This document shows, piece after piece, positions 1 through 7,878 of a stretch of 29,601 nucleotides of DNA. The notes below the pieces were generated by a model. It was given only the letters and a program-made list of their open reading frames with translations. It searched no databases and was not told the origin of the DNA. A program made the translations under genes and the position numbers. Position 1 is the first letter of the stretch; each line of letters starts with the position of its first letter. This stretch comes from Novimethylophilus sp036504375 (GTDB lineage: Bacteria > Pseudomonadota > Gammaproteobacteria > Burkholderiales > Methylophilaceae): assembly GCF_036504375.1 (NCBI RefSeq), contig NZ_DASXVH010000015.1:1-29601 (forward strand). Reading direction: 5' to 3'.

Positions 1-534
1 CAGGTAGTCGCGCGCGCCTTCCGGGGTGGAGCGGGTCAGCATCGGCGTTTCGACTTCGATGAAGCCGGCGGTGTCCAGGTAGTCGCGCATGGTCTTGGCG
101 ACGCGGTAGCGCAGCATCATGTTCTTCTGCATCGCCGGGCGGCGCAGGTCGAGATAACGGTGTTCCAGGCGCACGGTTTCGCTGAGGTTGTCGTCATCCA
201 GCATGAACGGCGGGGTGAGCGACGGATTGAGGATTTCGATTTCGCTCGCCAGCATTTCCACTTCGCCGGTCGGGATGCTGAGGTTGACCGTGCCTTCCGG
301 CCGCGGACGCACCTTGCAGATGATTTTCAGCACGAATTCGTTGCGCACGGTTTCGGCATTGGCAAAGGCTTGCGGCGTATCCGGATCGATCACTATCTGC
401 GACATGCCGGTGCGGTCGCGCAGGTCGATGAAAATGACGCCGCCGTGGTCGCGGCGGCGGTGCGCCCATCCGCACAGGGTGACGGTTTGTCCGATGTGTT
501 GGCTGGTGAGTTCGCCGCAGTAATGAGTACGCAT
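1..534 (-). CDS. aspS: Aspartyl-tRNA synthetase, N-terminal part (cut by window edge)
   Basis: This reads leftward off the window edge, so only the first 178 codons are visible. The product charges tRNA-Asp (and tRNA-Asn in non-discriminating enzymes) in the cytoplasm. The visible protein begins MRTHYCGELTSQHIG and contains the OB-fold anticodon-binding segment with GWAHRRRDHGG and FIDLRDRTG. It then enters the class II catalytic domain with RYLDLRR and ends in TRSTPEGARDYL, the motif 2 approach typical of bacterial AspRS. The ATG at 534 gives the standard N-terminus, although no strong ribosome-binding site precedes it. It lies 17 bp downstream of the DUF502 gene on the same strand and is probably cotranscribed with it. 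Identification is firm; discriminating versus non-discriminating type cannot be judged from this part. Confidence 0.96.
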   Translation of the reverse strand, partial: MRTHYCGELTSQHIGQTVTLCGWAHRRRDHGGVIFIDLRDRTGMSQIVIDPDTPQAFANAETVRNEFVLKIICKVRPRPEGTVNLSIPTGEVEMLASEIEILNPSLTPPFMLDDDNLSETVRLEHRYLDLRRPAMQKNMMLRYRVAKTMRDYLDTAGFIEVETPMLTRSTPEGARDYL

Positions 535-551
535 AATGATCTGGTGTGAGT

Positions 552-1169
552 TTATGGTTGGTCGTGTAAAGGGCGGTTGTCGGGAGTGACGACGCCCATC
601 GAGATGATGTATTTCAGCGCGTCGTCCACGCTCATGTCGAGCTCGACGACTTCATTCCTGTGCATCATCAGGAAAAAGCCCGAAGTGGGGTTGGGCGTGG
701 TCGGCACATAAACGCTGACGTAGTCTTCGCCCTGCAGATGGTTGGCCACATCGCCGCCCGGATGGCCGGTCTGGAACGCGATCGTCCAGCTGCCATGGCG
801 CGGATACTGCACCAGCAATGCCTTGCGGAACGCCTGGCCGGAATCGGAAAACAGCGTGTCGCTGACTTGCTTGACGCTGTAATAAATCGATTTTACTACC
901 GGCACGCGCGCCAGCAAGGCTTCCCAGAACAGGATGATGCGGCGGCCGAAGAAGTTGGTGGCGATAACGCCGGTCACCAGCACGATCAAGAGCGTCAGCA
1001 GCGCGCCCAGGCCCGGGATGCGGAAGCCGAAGCGGTTTTCCGGGCGCCAGCTCGACGGCAAGAGCAGCAGGCTCTGGTCCATGACGCCTATCAGCGTGGT
1101 CAGCACCCACACGGTGATAGCCAACGGCACCAGCACCAAGAGGCCGGTAATGAAATAGCGTTTTAGCAT
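552..1169 (-). CDS. DUF502 family inner-membrane protein
   Basis: This 205-aa protein begins MLKRYFITGLLVLVPLAIT, the typical opening of DUF502 proteins. Two hydrophobic segments are visible, at about residues 5–27 and 52–73, followed by a soluble region with SIYYSVKQVSDTLF and PTTPNPTSGFF, both recurrent in the family. The molecular function is unknown. It lies between fmdB and aspS on the same strand, an arrangement I recall from many Betaproteobacteria. The start is oddly placed: no Shine-Dalgarno sequence is visible, and a 15-bp perfect hairpin with a T-run ends only a few bases before the ATG. Translation may therefore be leaderless, or expression may depend on readthrough of that hairpin. 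Confidence 0.9.
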   Translation of the reverse strand: MLKRYFITGLLVLVPLAITVWVLTTLIGVMDQSLLLLPSSWRPENRFGFRIPGLGALLTLLIVLVTGVIATNFFGRRIILFWEALLARVPVVKSIYYSVKQVSDTLFSDSGQAFRKALLVQYPRHGSWTIAFQTGHPGGDVANHLQGEDYVSVYVPTTPNPTSGFFLMMHRNEVVELDMSVDDALKYIISMGVVTPDNRPLHDQP

Positions 1170-1175
1170 GGATAA

Positions 1176-1210
1176 AAAAGCAAAGTTCGCATCGCGCGAA
1201 CTTTGCTTTT
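1176..1210 (-). terminator. Hairpin with T-run between fmdB and DUF502 gene
   Basis: Arms at 1176–1190 and 1196–1210 are perfectly complementary over 15 bp (AAAAGCAAAGTTCGC and its complement) with a 5-nt loop. Read leftward, the stem is followed by a T-run. It sits after the fmdB stop and immediately before the DUF502 start, so it fits a Rho-independent terminator or attenuator for fmdB transcripts. It is nearly symmetrical and could also act on rightward transcripts. Confidence 0.75.
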
Positions 1211-1230
1211 GGCTCTTCCTTATAAGTTAT

Positions 1231-1479
1231 TTAGTGGCAGGCGCAACTGCCGCCGCATGGCGTGCTGGCTGCCGCGCTTTCTTCCTTGGGCTTGGAGCCG
1301 CCCTTGAAGTCGGTGGCGTACCAACCGCTGCCCTTGAGCTGGAAACCGGCGGCAGAAAGCTGCTTGGCAAAGGTTTCCTTGCCGCATTCCGGGCAAGTGG
1401 TAAGCGGCGCTTCGCTCATTTTCTGCATCATTTCTTTTTCAATGCCGCAATTGGTGCAGCGGTAATCGTAAATCGGCAT
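1231..1479 (-). CDS. FmdB-family zinc-ribbon protein
   Basis: This 82-aa protein starts MPIYDYRCTNCG, the hallmark of the FmdB/CxxC_CxxC_SSSS putative regulatory family. A zinc ribbon is formed by Cys8, Cys11, Cys29 and Cys32. The tail is Ser/Ala-rich and ends CGGSCACH, a second cysteine cluster seen in family members. The open frame extends upstream to 1569, but the ATG at 1479 is chosen because it follows a strong AAGGAGG Shine-Dalgarno sequence at good spacing and gives the canonical N-terminus. The biochemical role is not established; family members are annotated as regulators by similarity to FmdB of methylotrophs. It is first in the run with the DUF502 gene and aspS, separated from them by a hairpin. 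Confidence 0.92.
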   Translation of the reverse strand: MPIYDYRCTNCGIEKEMMQKMSEAPLTTCPECGKETFAKQLSAAGFQLKGSGWYATDFKGGSKPKEESAAASTPCGGSCACH

Positions 1480-1700
1480 AAAAGGAACCTCCTTAAAAAA
1501 CAAAATTATACCCGACAAGCTCCGGTTTTCTATATTGGGGCGTGCCCTTGCGTAATCAAGTAGTGCCAAAAATACCTAAGGCGGCAAGCGCCGGCTTTCT
1601 GGTTCAGCAGCTTAGCGACACCAGAGCGGTTTTCTATAGGGTAGAGCGTCCGGTTTGACACGTCTTGGCTGTCTCTGCTACCGATGTCCGGAATCGGCTC

Positions 1701-2561
1701 TCAGCGTACCTTGCGGCGCAGGATGATGTCCACGATCGCGTTCGGATGTTCGAGAAAGGCAAAGTGGCCGGTCTCGGGAATGGTGGTCATCGTGGCGCCA
1801 GGCACTTCGGAACCGTTGCGTTGCCGTTCCCCGGCACGCGACCAGTCCTCGTCACCGTAGATCAGTGTGACCGGCACTTTGATGTTCTGGTAAAGACGGC
1901 GCGCTTCGCCCCATGAGCGCCATCCGGCAAATGTCTTGCGTTCAACGTGGCGATACCCGCTGCGGCGACCGACACGGTCGAACTCGGCCAGCAGATCGTC
2001 AGGCAAGTTGCGCGGGTTGTGCAACCCACCTTTCAACACCATGCCCAGAAACAGCCTGTTTTCGAGCCCGGCACTGACGGCGCCGATCACGGGGACGCCG
2101 AAACTGCCAATGATGGCGTTGGCGATGAGGTTGCCGCGACGCACGCCGTCGCCATAGCGGCTGTCGTAATCGTAGGGGTTGCTGGCAACGACCGCCTTGA
2201 CGCGGTCTGGCAGCGCGCCGGCGACCGTCATGGCCAGCACGCCGCCGATGGACTCACCGACCAGCGTCACGTCATGCAGGTCGAGCCGTTCGATGAAGGC
2301 GATCATCGCCTCGCGGAAATACGGCTCGTCATAGGCGGCGGTTTTGTCTATCGATGAATGGCCGTGGCCCGGCAGGTCGACCGCGTACACGGTGTAATGC
2401 TCGGCCAGGCGGGGGATGACTGCGCGAAAATAGTCAAGCTGGGTGCGGATGGTGTGCAGGAGGACCAACGGCGCGCCGGCACCGGCCTTCAGGTAACGCA
2501 AGGTCACTCCGTCATTGACTTGCAGCTCCGCGATGGAGCCCGGAGTGTTCAGGTTTTTCAT
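1701..2561 (-). CDS. Alpha/beta-hydrolase fold protein
   Basis: This 286-aa alpha/beta hydrolase has a nucleophile elbow GESIGG (Ser104), an acidic residue in YGDEDW (Asp237 or Asp239) and a catalytic His in TGHFAFLEHP (His266). The oxyanion-hole region reads LLHTIRTQ instead of the common LLHG, which may mark a subfamily. No signal peptide is apparent, so it is probably cytoplasmic. The open frame reaches 2633, but the ATG at 2561 is preceded by GAGGAG and starts MKNLNTPG; the longer version would overlap the neighbour. It is the last gene of the RND/outer-membrane export cluster, 16 bp after the beta-barrel gene. It may process the exported hydrophobic compound, perhaps an ester, but the substrate cannot be inferred. 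Confidence 0.85.
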   Translation of the reverse strand: MKNLNTPGSIAELQVNDGVTLRYLKAGAGAPLVLLHTIRTQLDYFRAVIPRLAEHYTVYAVDLPGHGHSSIDKTAAYDEPYFREAMIAFIERLDLHDVTLVGESIGGVLAMTVAGALPDRVKAVVASNPYDYDSRYGDGVRRGNLIANAIIGSFGVPVIGAVSAGLENRLFLGMVLKGGLHNPRNLPDDLLAEFDRVGRRSGYRHVERKTFAGWRSWGEARRLYQNIKVPVTLIYGDEDWSRAGERQRNGSEVPGATMTTIPETGHFAFLEHPNAIVDIILRRKVR

Positions 2562-2577
2562 GATGGTCTCCTCGGGT

Positions 2578-3849
2578 TCAAAAGCTGTATCTGATTTCCA
2601 TGAATACGGTCGAGTCATCGCGCAGCCGCCCATAGAACGTGTTGTCCTCGCCGCGAAACAGGTTCGCGCCGAACGTACTTTTCCAGTGATCGTTAAAAGA
2701 ATAAACCAGTTTCGGTTTCAGCGCGAAGTCCCGCCTGGTGAAGGAGGCGATGCCGGCGACCTCGCCTTCCAGCGTTTCGTGCAGCCACTTGTCGCTGATG
2801 CGGAAGGTCATGCCGTGCTGGAAGCGGTCGAACTGGTTACTGATCACGGCACCCTGGATCGCTACCGTCCGCAACGCGGGATTGGCTACGCTCGCCGGGT
2901 TCTGATAACGGGAGACGTAGCGGACGTAATACTGCAGGTTGATATTGAGGTATTCGAAGAAGGTGCGGTCGCCCCCGGCCACCAGATAGAAGAACGGGTT
3001 CTTGACGAACGGGTCGCGGCCGTCGCTATCCTCGGTGCGGGTATAGGCCGCTTCCGCGCGCAGGCCGTAGCGCCAGACCACGGTGGCGGCATCGACGCCA
3101 ATGACGCGGACGCGGTGATGATCGAGACGCAGGTTCAGCCCGCTGCTACTGAAAGAGCCGATGCTGAGGTCCGGGTTGAGATCCAGGCCGTCATAATAGG
3201 ACGCCGACCAGTCGACGGCCTTGCCTGATTGTTCGACCTTGATGCCGCCGCCCTGACCATGCGGAATGCGTTCGCGGAAGCTCAATCCCGGGGTGTGCGG
3301 CAGCGGCAACACGTTGGGCCGGAATTCCGGCAGCCAGAAGCCGCTCAGCGACCAGTCCTTGAGGTTGTAGGTGGCTTTTGCCGCATAGACGCCGCTGCGC
3401 TGGTCGTCGTCTTCCGGCGCCAAGAGCGTATAGTCGCGCGGGCTCAGGTTATCGGTAGGGTTGAACTTGTCCGCCCGCCCCCAGACGATAATCTGCTTGC
3501 CGATGCGGAAGTCGGCGTTACCGGCGCCCATGTTCAGATAACCCTCGCGCAGCTTGCCCCGGCGGCCATCGCCGCGCGTGGCGTCTTCGTTCATCAGCCA
3601 GCCTTCCAGCAACAGGCTCGCGTTTTTGCCCAGCCTCGGCTCGGATTTGATCCAGAGCGCTTCGGAGAACTGATCGCTCTTGCCGTCGAGATTCATGGAA
3701 GATGACCAGTACCCTCCGCGCACCGAACCGCTGATGCCCAGTGTCTGGATGACGCCATGTTGATCGGGCAGAGGTTCGTCGGCCCAGCCCGCAGGGCAAT
3801 GCAACAGGATGCCACCCAGCACCAGCATGGGCAGGCGATGAAAGCTCAT
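2578..3849 (-). CDS. Outer-membrane beta-barrel protein, DUF1302-like
   Basis: This 423-aa protein has a signal peptide (about residues 1–23, ending near PAGWA) and then alternating amphipathic strands rich in Tyr and Trp. It ends in EIRYSF, with the terminal Phe typical of BAM-assembled barrels. Segments such as GKQIIVWGRADKFNPTDNL resemble DUF1302-type outer-membrane proteins found next to MMPL/RND transporters and LolA-like proteins. Its ATG overlaps the stop of the RND–LolA gene by 4 bp (ATGA), so translation is probably coupled. A longer frame to 3981 exists but only reads antisense-like Arg/His-rich sequence over the neighbour. The likely role is the outer-membrane channel or acceptor for the exported compound. 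Family assignment is moderate; the barrel call is firm. Confidence 0.8.
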   Translation of the reverse strand: MSFHRLPMLVLGGILLHCPAGWADEPLPDQHGVIQTLGISGSVRGGYWSSSMNLDGKSDQFSEALWIKSEPRLGKNASLLLEGWLMNEDATRGDGRRGKLREGYLNMGAGNADFRIGKQIIVWGRADKFNPTDNLSPRDYTLLAPEDDDQRSGVYAAKATYNLKDWSLSGFWLPEFRPNVLPLPHTPGLSFRERIPHGQGGGIKVEQSGKAVDWSASYYDGLDLNPDLSIGSFSSSGLNLRLDHHRVRVIGVDAATVVWRYGLRAEAAYTRTEDSDGRDPFVKNPFFYLVAGGDRTFFEYLNINLQYYVRYVSRYQNPASVANPALRTVAIQGAVISNQFDRFQHGMTFRISDKWLHETLEGEVAGIASFTRRDFALKPKLVYSFNDHWKSTFGANLFRGEDNTFYGRLRDDSTVFMEIRYSF

Positions 3850-6800
3850 TGCTCTTTCTCCATGTAGCGCGTGGTGAAGAAGTCGTCCCGCACCTTCTGG
3901 TTCACCTTGAAGTTGCCGTACTGGATGACGGTGCGATGCCCGGTCTGCACGTTGTCGGCCTCCAGCCGCATGGCCTGCCACTTGTCGTGCTCGGGATCGA
4001 CCTGCCGGATATCGGTAAAGGTGCTGGTCTTGAGCAGTTGCCCGGATTCATCCCAGAATTCGGCCTTGACGCTCATGAAATTGTCCTTGCGTATCCAGCC
4101 CTTGCGTTTGGAATAACCGCTGCCGGCCTTGATGTCGTCGCTCTTTGGCAGCGATTCGATGACATAGCAGGGCTTGCCGTCGACCACTTCTTCGCCCAGC
4201 AGCTTGTGGTTCCACTCGCCGACCTTGTGGCCGATCACGTCGCCGTAGGAAAAGTCGGTACCGACGAAGCTGTCCTTCTTGTTGCTGGCCACCATGCGCC
4301 GCACTTTCTTCAAGGCCGGCAGGTAGATCCAGATGTCGTCGTCCTTGTCTGCGTGTTCTACCAGCAGAGACACGGTGCCCTTGATGTCGGCGGGTGACAG
4401 GAAGCGTGTCATGCGCATGTTGTCGAGGCCATTCGCTTCCAGTTTGGTGGTGCCGAAGGTTTGCCGGACCCGTTCCTGCCCGGATTTGTTGACCAGGGTA
4501 AAGGTGGCGTCCGAAACGGAGTCAATCATTTTGTTCACCACAAAGTTCTTTTGCATGATGTCGATGACGGTAGGCTCGGCGGCCCAGGCATTCCCGGAAT
4601 GCATGGAAAGGCCGGAGACGATCGCCAGTACGGCGATGGCAATGGGCGCAGGGTGCAGTTTCATGGGTGTTCTCCTGAAAATGAAGTTGGGGCGGAAGCT
4701 GAGGATCAGTGCCGGGATCAGCAGCAAGGCGGCGAAGGCGCTGACTATCATGGCAACCGCGATCAGAATGGCCATCCACATGTGAATGTAGAAGCCGAAG
4801 GACAGTAGCAGCACGCCATAACCGGCGGCCACCGCCGATGCGACGAACAGCGTCGCCTTGCCGGCCGAGGCCAGGACATGGCGGGTGGCGGTGATTTCGT
4901 CATGGCCGTTAGTCAGTTCCTCGCGCAGGCGGAAGATCAGGTAAATCGCATAATCCGCGCCGATGCCCACGGCCATGGCTGAGGTGAGCGAGGTGGGAAT
5001 GTTGAGCAGGATGCCGCTCCAGCCCATCAGGCCGAAATTGGCGATCACGGCGATCAGCAGTGGCACCAGCACCAGCATCCCGGCCACAAAGGAACGGAAT
5101 ACGAGGGCTGAGATGACAAACACCACCGCGCCGATCTGCAGGATGTTGAGGATCTTGCCGCGCACCATGGCTTCGTTGAGCGCCGCGCTTTGCGGTACGC
5201 TGCCGCCAATGCTGAAATGTACGCTGCCGTCGAATCTGGTTGCGGCATACGTGTTGAGCTTGGCGATCAGGGACTCGACATAGGCACTGCTGTCCGTTTT
5301 CAGGTAGACCGTAATATTGGCCGAGCGGTAGCCGTAATCGACATAGGAATCGAAATCGCCCGGCTCGCCCGACATCGAATACAGCAGCAGGTATTGCGAT
5401 ACCAGGTCGCGGCTTTCGGGAATCCTGAAATGGGTTGGATCGTCGCCGTTCATCGCCTGGTTCATGCGCTTGATAAAATCGGTCATGGCTATGGTCTTGC
5501 CGACGTAGGGCTGCCGCTCCAGGAAACGCTGCACGTCATCCATCGCCTGCAGGGTTTTCGGATCCTTGATGGCGTCCTCATCCTGGCCTTCGACCAGGAA
5601 GTAAAGCGTGTTGGTGCCGCCGAGCCGCGCGTTGAGTACCTTGTCATCGCGCTGGAAAGGGAGATCGGGAGCGAAAAAACTCTTGGTGGAGTTATCCACG
5701 ACCACTTTGCCCATACCGGCAATGGCAAGGAGGATGAATGCGAGCATAGCCGCATAAACCTTCCGCCGATTCGGTCCCGTTACCCAGTGCGCCACGGTGT
5801 CGGTCACTCTGTCGGCAAGATTCGGCTGCTGTTCGATCCTGCGCTCATTATCGTTTGGCGGCGTCAGCAACGACCGCACGGCCGGGGTGAAGGTCATTTC
5901 CAGAATCAGGGCAGCCAGAATGCCGATGCCGGTGAAGAGACCGAAAGTTTTCACCGTGCTGATCTCGAAAATGATCAGCGAGAAGAATCCCAGCGAGGCA
6001 ATCATCCCGGCAGTGATCATGACCGGCCCGACATGGACGATCGAATCGATCACCGCCTGGTGATTGGCTTCCTTCGCGGTCAGGCCGGTCGTTTTGCGCA
6101 GCCGGTAATATTCCTCGTAAAACCGCTTGAGCAGCTGCACGGCATGCCCCGATGCCACGGCCAGGATCAGGATGGGCGTCGAGGCATTGAAAACATCCAT
6201 GGGAATTCCCGACGCTCCCATCACGCCGACGCCCCAGGCAACGGCAAGCCCCGCTGTTGTCAGCGGCAGGATCAGCCCCTGTTTGGAGCGGAACGCGCCG
6301 TAGAGCACCAGCCCGACCACCACCAGGGAGATCGGTAGCAGAAACGCCATGCGCTCGGAATAGACTTCGATCCTGGACAGAAAACTAGGCATCCCGCCGA
6401 TATTGATTTCCACGGCAGCATCCCGTTCGCGCTCGACGATGGGCGTGACCTTGTCGATCATGGAGCGGAATCCGCCGGGCGTATCCTTGAATTCGGCGAT
6501 GATGGCGGTGGTACGCCCGTCATTGGAAACAATCGCGTTCAGATAAACGGGATTGCTGTGGATCGCCTGCTTCAATGCTGTCATCTGTGCCGGCGTATGC
6601 GGCACGGTTTCCATGAGCGGTTTGACTTCCAGCCCGTCGGCTGCGCCAGCGATATTCTTGACCCGGCGTGCGGAAAGGCTGAGCAGGTTCTCCTTCACGA
6701 CACCCGGCGTTTGCAAAAGAGCCGAAGTGATGTGCTGAACCTTCTCCAGCACGTCGGGCTGGTAGATGTCGCCCTGTTTGGGGGTGATGCCGACGACCAC

Positions 6801-6995
6801 GACATATTTCGACCCGAAAATCCGCTCGACCTTGTTGTTCGTCATCACGTAGGGATGGGACTGGGGCAGCATGGTGTTGGGATCGATGATGATCCGCAAA
6901 TGCCGCGCCTGGCCGATGGCAGCGGCAGTGACCAATAGGACGATCGCGATAACGGCGATGCGGTGACGTAATACCCATTCCAGATAGCGTTGCAT
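3846..6995 (-). CDS. MMPL/RND transporter fused to LolA-like lipoprotein-sorting domain
   Basis: This is a 1049-aa protein in two parts. Residues 1–~770 form an MMPL-type RND exporter: an N-terminal TM, a periplasmic loop, a TM cluster, a second periplasmic loop, and a second TM cluster with the family motif GADYAIYL near residue 679. From Met778 the frame continues into a signal-peptide-like segment (MKLHPAPIAIAVLAIVSG) and a periplasmic domain resembling 'outer membrane lipoprotein-sorting' LolA-like proteins, with DDIWIYLPALKKVRRM and GTDFSYGDV. These parts are usually separate genes. An AGGAG sequence precedes codon 778, so an independent 272-aa product starting at 4664 is possible. The gene has a strong AAGGAG site before 6995 and leads the cluster with the barrel and the hydrolase. 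The expected role is moving a lipid-like molecule from the inner to the outer membrane. Confidence 0.85.
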   Translation of the reverse strand: MQRYLEWVLRHRIAVIAIVLLVTAAAIGQARHLRIIIDPNTMLPQSHPYVMTNNKVERIFGSKYVVVVGITPKQGDIYQPDVLEKVQHITSALLQTPGVVKENLLSLSARRVKNIAGAADGLEVKPLMETVPHTPAQMTALKQAIHSNPVYLNAIVSNDGRTTAIIAEFKDTPGGFRSMIDKVTPIVERERDAAVEINIGGMPSFLSRIEVYSERMAFLLPISLVVVGLVLYGAFRSKQGLILPLTTAGLAVAWGVGVMGASGIPMDVFNASTPILILAVASGHAVQLLKRFYEEYYRLRKTTGLTAKEANHQAVIDSIVHVGPVMITAGMIASLGFFSLIIFEISTVKTFGLFTGIGILAALILEMTFTPAVRSLLTPPNDNERRIEQQPNLADRVTDTVAHWVTGPNRRKVYAAMLAFILLAIAGMGKVVVDNSTKSFFAPDLPFQRDDKVLNARLGGTNTLYFLVEGQDEDAIKDPKTLQAMDDVQRFLERQPYVGKTIAMTDFIKRMNQAMNGDDPTHFRIPESRDLVSQYLLLYSMSGEPGDFDSYVDYGYRSANITVYLKTDSSAYVESLIAKLNTYAATRFDGSVHFSIGGSVPQSAALNEAMVRGKILNILQIGAVVFVISALVFRSFVAGMLVLVPLLIAVIANFGLMGWSGILLNIPTSLTSAMAVGIGADYAIYLIFRLREELTNGHDEITATRHVLASAGKATLFVASAVAAGYGVLLLSFGFYIHMWMAILIAVAMIVSAFAALLLIPALILSFRPNFIFRRTPMKLHPAPIAIAVLAIVSGLSMHSGNAWAAEPTVIDIMQKNFVVNKMIDSVSDATFTLVNKSGQERVRQTFGTTKLEANGLDNMRMTRFLSPADIKGTVSLLVEHADKDDDIWIYLPALKKVRRMVASNKKDSFVGTDFSYGDVIGHKVGEWNHKLLGEEVVDGKPCYVIESLPKSDDIKAGSGYSKRKGWIRKDNFMSVKAEFWDESGQLLKTSTFTDIRQVDPEHDKWQAMRLEADNVQTGHRTVIQYGNFKVNQKVRDDFFTTRYMEKEQ

Positions 6996-7104
6996 GATTA
7001 CTCCTTCACAGTGGTTTTGTTTTTTTTATAGTATCAACTTTAATTTAATATAGTGTCAACTATATTATTTTGACTTTTTATTTTATTTATCGGAAAATTC
7101 AGCC
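6996..7104. promoter_or_regulatory. Divergent RND/HxlR control region with phased direct repeat
   Basis: This is a 109-bp, very AT-rich divergent intergenic region. The 13-mer TATAGTATCAACT at 7027–7039 recurs as TATAGTGTCAACT at 7049–7061 with one mismatch, exactly 22 bp (two helical turns) apart. Each copy contains a partial TAGT…ACTA-like dyad. On the minus strand the second copy supplies TTGACA, a consensus -35 box, with a weak -10 candidate (GATACT) 18 bp downstream, directed at the RND gene. A regulator bound there would cover the promoter. The adjacent HxlR-family gene is the obvious candidate regulator. The operator role is inferred from position and repetition. Confidence 0.65.
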
Positions 7105-7758
7105 ATGAGCAAAACACCTCGCAGTTACAACCAGTTCTGTGCCCTGGCGAAGGCGCTGGATATCGTCGGCGAACGCTGGACGCTGCTGATTGCCCGTGAA
7201 CTGCTGTCAGGCCCCAAGCGCTTCAAGGATCTGCATGACGCCTTGCCGGGCATTGGCACCAACCTGTTGTCGGCAAGGCTAAAGGAGATGGAGCAGCACG
7301 GGCTGGTGGTCAGGGGCAAGCTGCCCCCGCCTGCGGCCTCGGCGGTTTATGAGTTGACCGATCGCGGGCGCGGACTTGGAAGCGTGGTTGGGGAACTGGT
7401 GAAATGGGGATTCTCGCTGCTCGGCATTCCGGAACCGGATGAGTTTTTTCGCCCGCGCTGGGCCATGCAGGCATTGCTGGTCACATTCGATCCCGACGCG
7501 GCAAAGGAGGTGTCAGAGACTTACGAGTTCCGTATCGATGACGAAACATTCCACCTCCGGGTAAGCGATGGCAAGGCGGAGGGGCTCCTTGGTCCGGCAT
7601 CCAGACCGGATCTGGTTGTAGTTGCGACCAGACTGGAATTTCTCACCCTGGGCTTTGGAGAAAACCAAAGAGACTATGCGGTCGAGAAAGGCTTGATCAA
7701 GCAAGGCAGCGTCGAAATGCTGGAACGGTTCGGGCGCATTTTCCGGCATTTACGATAG
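7105..7758 (+). CDS. HxlR-family winged-helix regulator with C-terminal SCP2-like domain
   Basis: In this 217-aa protein residues ~10–100 are an HxlR-type winged helix: FCALAKALDIVGERWTLLIA, then RFKDLHDALPGIGTNLLSAR and LVVRGKLPPP in the wing. Residues ~115–217 resemble the SCP2 (sterol carrier protein 2) fold, with FRIDDETFHLRVSDG and RPDLVVVATRLEFLTL, a domain known to bind lipids or sterols. This suggests a ligand-sensing repressor or activator for a hydrophobic molecule. The gene is divergent from the RND export cluster and shares its AT-rich control region. HxlR proteins classically sense reactive carbonyls or bind DNA without a ligand domain, so the fusion is informative. The start is the ATG at 7105; only a weak ribosome-binding site (GGAAA) is visible. 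Confidence 0.88.
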   Translation: MSKTPRSYNQFCALAKALDIVGERWTLLIARELLSGPKRFKDLHDALPGIGTNLLSARLKEMEQHGLVVRGKLPPPAASAVYELTDRGRGLGSVVGELVKWGFSLLGIPEPDEFFRPRWAMQALLVTFDPDAAKEVSETYEFRIDDETFHLRVSDGKAEGLLGPASRPDLVVVATRLEFLTLGFGENQRDYAVEKGLIKQGSVEMLERFGRIFRHLR

Positions 7759-7825
7759 GCGCATACCGTCATTTCTGGATACCTGTTTGGCAACCTATCG
7801 ATCTTGTCGAGCTTGATTTGTAAAT

Positions 7826-7857
7826 AAAAACGGCCGCTAATGCGGCCGCTTTTTTTA
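7826..7857. terminator. Bidirectional terminator between hxlR-type gene and ssb
   Basis: Arms CGGCCGC (7831–7837) and GCGGCCG (7842–7848) form a short GC stem flanked by an A-run on the left and a T-run (7850–7856) on the right. It lies between two convergent genes, so it can terminate both. Confidence 0.9.
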
Positions 7858-7878
7858 CATATTACTTTTTTACAGAGG

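Noticed and set aside
5190..6338. 382-codon rightward open frame
   Set aside because: It is antisense to the RND transporter and shows low-complexity Arg/His/Gln composition.
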